Shown here one piece after another: positions 5,841-8,704 of a stretch of 8,704 bases of DNA. Source of the DNA: Bacilli bacterium (GTDB lineage Bacteria > Bacillota_I > Bacilli_A > RF39 > UBA660); contig SKIH01000009.1 of the NCBI GenBank assembly GCA_007116525.1, positions 1 to 8,704 of the forward strand, read 5' to 3'. The notes below the pieces were generated by a model that ran no database searches, had not been told where the DNA came from, and saw only the letters and a list, made by a program, of their open reading frames with translations. Within the stretch, counting starts at the first letter, position 1. Each line of letters begins with the position of its first letter. Position numbers and translations under genes: made by a program.

Positions 5841-6518
5841 TTCAAAATATTCTCCAGAGTCTAAATATAGTATTCCTCTTTCGTTTTCAAAATTCTTAAT
5901 TATGTTTATATACTCATTTATTATATCATAATTATTCAATGTTAAATAGACGTAATTGCCATCTGTCATAGTTAAGAAAAATAGCGAATCATCAACCTCA
6001 TTAGGTTTATACTGTATTTCGCTTATTCTAATTAAGATATCCTGATCAACCAAAGCCATTTTATTTAAAAATACTTCAAAAATATGATTAGGAGTAACAT
6101 TTATTAACGTTGGAACGTTATGATTATCATTAACGGTCGTTTTATCTAACAAATAAACATTATCATCATAAGAAACTAAGGGTCTATTTTCCAAAACATC
6201 TATTTCAACTTCGAAAAGCCATCTTTTACTTACTTTAGCATCTTTAATGTATTGATCATTTCTTAGTCTTCTTTCAATTGAACCACTTGTATTAGTAACC
6301 GATGATGGATAATATTGAATTTTTGCGATCTCAATAATATCTTGATCACTCAACATATTATTATTAATAACATAAATGTTTTTAATCGGCATATTTAATA
6401 TATAATTAGTCAAACTAAAAATAATATAAACAAATAAAACGAAAGCAAAAAAGCGTTTAAAATTAAACTTTTTTTTGTTTTGTTTTTTATTATTTTTTTT
6501 GTTTCTTTTCTTAGCCAC
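5826..6518 (-). CDS. divIB: Cell division protein DivIB/FtsQ
   Basis: DivIB (FtsQ) is a bitopic divisome protein that with DivIC and FtsL regulates septal wall synthesis. The 230-residue protein has a very basic, Asn/Lys-rich cytoplasmic tail (2-22), one membrane helix (about 23-42) and a POTRA domain beginning IKNIYVINNNMLSDQDI (45-61). The segment VSKRWLFEVEIDVLENRPLV, typical of the POTRA/beta junction, follows. The GTG at 6518 is chosen over the adjacent in-frame TTG at 6521, because the AGGTGA ribosome site would touch the TTG but lies four bases before the GTG. The gene follows murB after an eight-base gap. Its position between murB and ftsA is the usual one in Bacillota, and this supports the assignment because the family is poorly conserved in sequence. 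Confidence 0.92.
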   Translation of the reverse strand: MAKKRNKKNNKKQNKKKFNFKRFFAFVLFVYIIFSLTNYILNMPIKNIYVINNNMLSDQDIIEIAKIQYYPSSVTNTSGSIERRLRNDQYIKDAKVSKRWLFEVEIDVLENRPLVSYDDNVYLLDKTTVNDNHNVPTLINVTPNHIFEVFLNKMALVDQDILIRISEIQYKPNEVDDSLFFLTMTDGNYVYLTLNNYDIINEYINIIKNFENERGILYLDSGEYFEVLSN

Positions 6519-6522
6519 CAAA

Positions 6523-6528
6523 TCACCT
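6523..6528 (-). promoter_or_regulatory. Ribosome binding site deciding the divIB start
   Basis: AGGTGA on the minus strand overlaps the TAG stop of murB. It leaves four bases to the GTG at 6518 but only one to the TTG at 6521, favouring GTG. Confidence 0.6.
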
Positions 6529-7426
6529 ATTCCACAAATTCTTGTTCTACTTTTAAATCTATATCGGTTTTATCATATACTTCACTTTTAATTTTTTTAA
6601 TCAAGTTTATAATATCATCCCCATTTGCGCTTCCTTTATTAACTATAAAATTAGCATGCTTATCTGATACAATCGCATCATTTATACCTTTACCCTTATA
6701 ACCGAGTGCTTCTACTATTCTTCCTGCAAAATCACCTTCTGGATTTCTAAATACACTACCAGCATTTGGGAATTCTAATGGTTGGCTCATTAATCTTCTT
6801 CTTTTTCTATCTTCAATTATTTCTTTTAATTCATCTTTATTACCATGTTTTAAAACAAGATTTGCTTCTAAACATATATAGTCTCTTTTTTCATGTAAAA
6901 GTGAACTTCTATATTTAAAATTCATCTCTTTATTATAAATAGTCTTTATTTCTAAATCACCTGTTAAAACTTTAACAGACGATACAATATAGCCCATATC
7001 ACTTTTATAAGCTCCAGCATTCATATAAATAGCACCACCTACAGTACCAGGAATACCTACTGCCCACTCAAGTCCCATAAGACCACTTTTACTCATCTTA
7101 AGAGATAGTTTAGTTAAATTATAATAAGCACCAACATTAACTAAAATGTCATCAACTTCGTAATAATCTAAATAACTTAACTTAATTAAAACACCATCAA
7201 AAAGCTTATTAGAAAAAACTAAGTTAGAGCAATTTCCAATAACCTTGTATCTAATTTTATTTTTTTTAATAAACTCAAGTAAATTAATTAAAGAAGTTTC
7301 GCTATCAACAAAAACCATACACTTAGCAGGACCACCCGCTTTATAAGTTGTATAGTCTCTCATATCGACATTTTTTAATACTTTACCTACTTTTAATTTT
7401 TTTATTTCTTTGTATAAATCCATCAT
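6527..7426 (-). CDS. murB: UDP-N-acetylenolpyruvoylglucosamine reductase (MurB)
   Basis: MurB is the cytosolic FAD enzyme that reduces UDP-GlcNAc-enolpyruvate with NADPH to UDP-MurNAc, the second committed step of peptidoglycan synthesis. The 299-residue protein shows the FAD-binding opening YTTYKAGGPAKCMV (25-38), the loop GNCSNLVFS (64-72, Cys66 where Gly is usual) and the block WAVGIPGTVGGAIYMNAGAY (121-140). YRSS with R173 and PNAGSVFRNP with the predicted proton-donor serine S224 follow, with E294 in the C-terminal LKVEQEF as the likely catalytic Glu. It looks like a type II enzyme, lacking the E. coli tyrosine-loop insertion. Two consecutive ATG codons (7426 and 7423) are possible starts. 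The first overlaps the murG TGA stop as ATGA, while the second is better spaced from the AGAGG ribosome site. Retention of murB and murG implies a cell-walled organism. Confidence 0.97.
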   Translation of the reverse strand: MMDLYKEIKKLKVGKVLKNVDMRDYTTYKAGGPAKCMVFVDSETSLINLLEFIKKNKIRYKVIGNCSNLVFSNKLFDGVLIKLSYLDYYEVDDILVNVGAYYNLTKLSLKMSKSGLMGLEWAVGIPGTVGGAIYMNAGAYKSDMGYIVSSVKVLTGDLEIKTIYNKEMNFKYRSSLLHEKRDYICLEANLVLKHGNKDELKEIIEDRKRRRLMSQPLEFPNAGSVFRNPEGDFAGRIVEALGYKGKGINDAIVSDKHANFIVNKGSANGDDIINLIKKIKSEVYDKTDIDLKVEQEFVE

Positions 7427-8499
7427 GATACCTCTTCTTTAATCAGCTTATATATATTATATGAACTATTCTCAATATGCATAAACTCTAAATTTTCCTT
7501 ATATTGCATAAGCAACTTTTCATTTTTCATATGATCTTTTATTGCTTTTACTAATATTTCTTTAGTTAAATCTTTTTCATTTATCATATATGCTGCCTTT
7601 TTACTTGCAAGATCGACCCCATTTTTATATTGATGATTTGCAGTAACATTAGGTGATGGGATTAAAATGCTCGGTATTTTAAGTGCTATTAATTCACTTA
7701 ATGTCGTCGCGCCACATCTAGTTACAACAAGATCAGCATGTTTAAGCAACCTTGCTTGATTATCCACAAACGGGAAAATTTTAACATTTTTAGGAAAATC
7801 TTCTTTTTTCGTTTTATTATACAAGTTTTTACCAGTTACAAAAGCTATTTCATAATCTTCTTTATCAAAATCTTTAACAGCTTCTACCAAAGTGTTAAAT
7901 ACTGAAGTTGAACCAAGAGATCCCATAACTATATAAACTAATCTTTTGGTCTTTAATAGATTAAACTCTTTTTTATCGGCAAGCTCCGCCTCTAAAGCTT
8001 TTGTACTAGCTGGATTCCCAGTCAAATAAGTTTTTTCTTTTTTAAAATATCTTCTACTAGATTCAAAAGAAATAAATATTTTATTAACTTTTTTAGATAA
8101 AAACCTGTTAGCAGCTCCTGGAACACTATTTTGTTCATGAATGAATGTTTTTATTTTCAAACTTTTAGCAGCCATTAAAACTGGAACAGTAACATATCCG
8201 CCTACACCTATTACAGCATCTGGCTTAAACTCTTTTAATATCTTTTTAGAATCTTTATAACTTTTAAGTAGCACATTAACCGATCTAAAGTTTTTGTGTA
8301 ATTCTTTTCTATAAAAGCCATATATAGTAATTGCTTTATAAGGTATGCCGTGCTTTGGAACGATATCTTTTTCCATTCTGTTGTGAGTACCAATATACAG
8401 CACTTCTAAGTCTTTGTGTTGTTTTTTAAATTCGTCAATTATTGCAAGTGCTGGGTATATATGTCCGCCAGTACCTCCTGCAGTAACTACAATCTTCAT
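7423..8499 (-). CDS. murG: MurG, lipid II-forming UDP-GlcNAc transferase
   Basis: MurG is the peripheral membrane GT28 glycosyltransferase that adds GlcNAc from UDP-GlcNAc to lipid I, yielding lipid II. The 358-residue protein has the usual length and motifs: N-terminal glycine loop GGTGGH (8-13), GVGGY (98-102) and HEQNSVPGAANRFLS (121-135). The GSLG loop is at 193-196 (preceded by Met where Gly is common), TRCGATTLSEL at 260-270, and IPSPNVTANHQYKNG at 280-294 with the conserved HQ. The frame is open back to an ATG at 8562, but that extension crosses the uppP terminator and a -10 box. The ATG at 8499 has an AGGAGTG ribosome site and begins exactly at the conserved MKIVVTAGGTGGH. The TGA stop overlaps the murB start by four bases. 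Confidence 0.98.
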   Translation of the reverse strand: MKIVVTAGGTGGHIYPALAIIDEFKKQHKDLEVLYIGTHNRMEKDIVPKHGIPYKAITIYGFYRKELHKNFRSVNVLLKSYKDSKKILKEFKPDAVIGVGGYVTVPVLMAAKSLKIKTFIHEQNSVPGAANRFLSKKVNKIFISFESSRRYFKKEKTYLTGNPASTKALEAELADKKEFNLLKTKRLVYIVMGSLGSTSVFNTLVEAVKDFDKEDYEIAFVTGKNLYNKTKKEDFPKNVKIFPFVDNQARLLKHADLVVTRCGATTLSELIALKIPSILIPSPNVTANHQYKNGVDLASKKAAYMINEKDLTKEILVKAIKDHMKNEKLLMQYKENLEFMHIENSSYNIYKLIKEEVS

Positions 8500-8505
8500 A
8501 TAATC

Positions 8506-8511
8506 ACTCCT
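8506..8511 (-). promoter_or_regulatory. Ribosome binding site deciding the murG start
   Basis: AGGAGT on the minus strand precedes the ATG at 8499 by six bases. It supports the shorter frame over the longer one from 8562. Confidence 0.8.
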
Positions 8512-8518
8512 ATGATTA

Positions 8519-8547
8519 ATTATATCAAAAAAAAAGAGATTTAATAA
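8519..8547 (-). promoter_or_regulatory. Probable promoter of murG-murB-divIB
   Basis: A perfect TATAAT (8519-8524) lies on the minus strand 19 bases before the murG start. At 17-base spacing the -35 position (8542-8547) reads TTATTA, a weak match, and falls in the loop of the uppP terminator. The call rests mostly on the -10 box and its position. Confidence 0.5.
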
Positions 8548-8555
8548 CCCCTTTT
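8527..8555 (-). terminator. Weak intrinsic terminator after uppP
   Basis: On the minus strand AAAAGGG (8549-8555) can pair with CTCTTTT (8532-8538), with one G-U wobble across a ten-base loop, and is followed by more T residues (nine T in a row at 8527-8535). The stem is AU-rich, so termination may be incomplete. Confidence 0.55.
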
Positions 8556-8561
8556 CTATCA

Positions 8562-8704
8562 TTAAAATATTACAAGCAATATCATTAAAAACCCAATTAA
8601 CAATCTATACCACATAAAGATTTCAAAGTCATGCTTTTTTAAGTATAGTAATAAATATTTAATAACTAAAATACCAGTTATAAACGATACTATTATTCCA
8701 AATA
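8562..8704 (-). CDS. uppP: Undecaprenyl-diphosphatase UppP/BacA (C-terminal end only)
   Basis: Only the last 47 codons are present; the gene continues past the right edge. The translated end has a membrane segment (IIVSFITGILVIKYLLLYL), a short charged stretch KKHDFEIF, then MWYRLLIGFLMILLVIF to the stop. This matches the C-terminus of UppP/BacA, where the pattern is a penultimate helix, K-x-H-x-F, and Y-R-x-x-x-G in the last helix. UppP dephosphorylates undecaprenyl pyrophosphate to regenerate the lipid carrier used by MraY and MurG. It sits directly upstream of murG, with a weak terminator between them. The catalytic motifs lie outside the window, so the assignment rests on the tail and on context. 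Confidence 0.8.
   Translation of the reverse strand, partial: FGIIVSFITGILVIKYLLLYLKKHDFEIFMWYRLLIGFLMILLVIF

Noticed and set aside
8500..8562. Longer MurG starting at 8562
   Set aside because: The extra 21 residues are translated from the uppP terminator and the TATAAT box. The internal ATG at 8499 has a good ribosome site and coincides with the conserved MurG N-terminus.
1..8704. Mycoplasma-type genetic code (TGA = Trp), suggested by the low GC content
   Set aside because: TGA ends murG and the NusG-domain-II gene at exactly the expected places, tryptophans checked are TGG, and peptidoglycan genes are present.
1..8704. Insertion sequences, tRNA genes, CRISPR arrays or tandem repeats
   Set aside because: None was found on reading both strands. 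Coding density is close to complete and no direct repeats with regular spacing were seen.

Overview
The window is very AT-rich, densely packed, and carries every convincing gene on the minus strand. The gene set is murG, murB, divIB/ftsQ, ftsA and ftsZ, followed further on by lspA and an RluD-type pseudouridine synthase. This is the division and cell-wall (dcw) arrangement of a low-GC, cell-walled Bacillota bacterium. TGA serves as a stop codon (end of murG and of the NusG-domain-II gene) and Trp is encoded by TGG. The organism therefore uses the standard bacterial code, not the Mycoplasma code. The combination suggests a Bacilli/Erysipelotrichia/Haloplasma-like lineage, but the sequence alone does not fix the taxon.

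Reading in the direction of transcription (right to left): (1) the 3' end of uppP, recycling of the undecaprenyl carrier, closed by a weak terminator; (2) murG-murB-divIB, lipid II synthesis, UDP-MurNAc synthesis and a divisome scaffold, closed by a hairpin; (3) ftsA-ftsZ, the cytokinetic ring and its membrane tether, closed by a strong hairpin; (4) a four-gene flavin-based redox module: an ApbE-type FMN transferase, a small membrane-anchored NusG-domain-II protein, an integral membrane protein of the Gx-transporter family, and a lipoprotein with an FMN-binding domain, closed by a strong hairpin; (5) lspA overlapping the start of an RluD-family gene that runs off the left edge.

The most interesting part is block 4. 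These families match the core of the flavin-based extracellular electron transfer locus of Listeria and relatives (EetA/EetB-like membrane proteins, the FMN transferase FmnB, the flavinylated lipoprotein PplA). Here they occur in a minimal four-gene form. The lipoprotein has a lipobox and a near-canonical flavinylation motif, so the ApbE protein very likely attaches FMN to it. The lspA gene just downstream encodes the peptidase that would mature it. In Bacillus-type genomes the space between ftsZ and lspA holds sepF, divIVA, ileS and neighbours, so the module occupies an unusual place.

A second theme is compact regulation. At four boundaries an intrinsic terminator of one unit overlaps or abuts the promoter of the next. 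In two cases the -10 box lies only 15 to 16 bases from the start codon. A separate promoter lies in the 3' end of the Gx-transporter gene, in front of the lipoprotein. No RNA genes, insertion sequences, CRISPR arrays or gene-free stretches over about 70 bases were seen.
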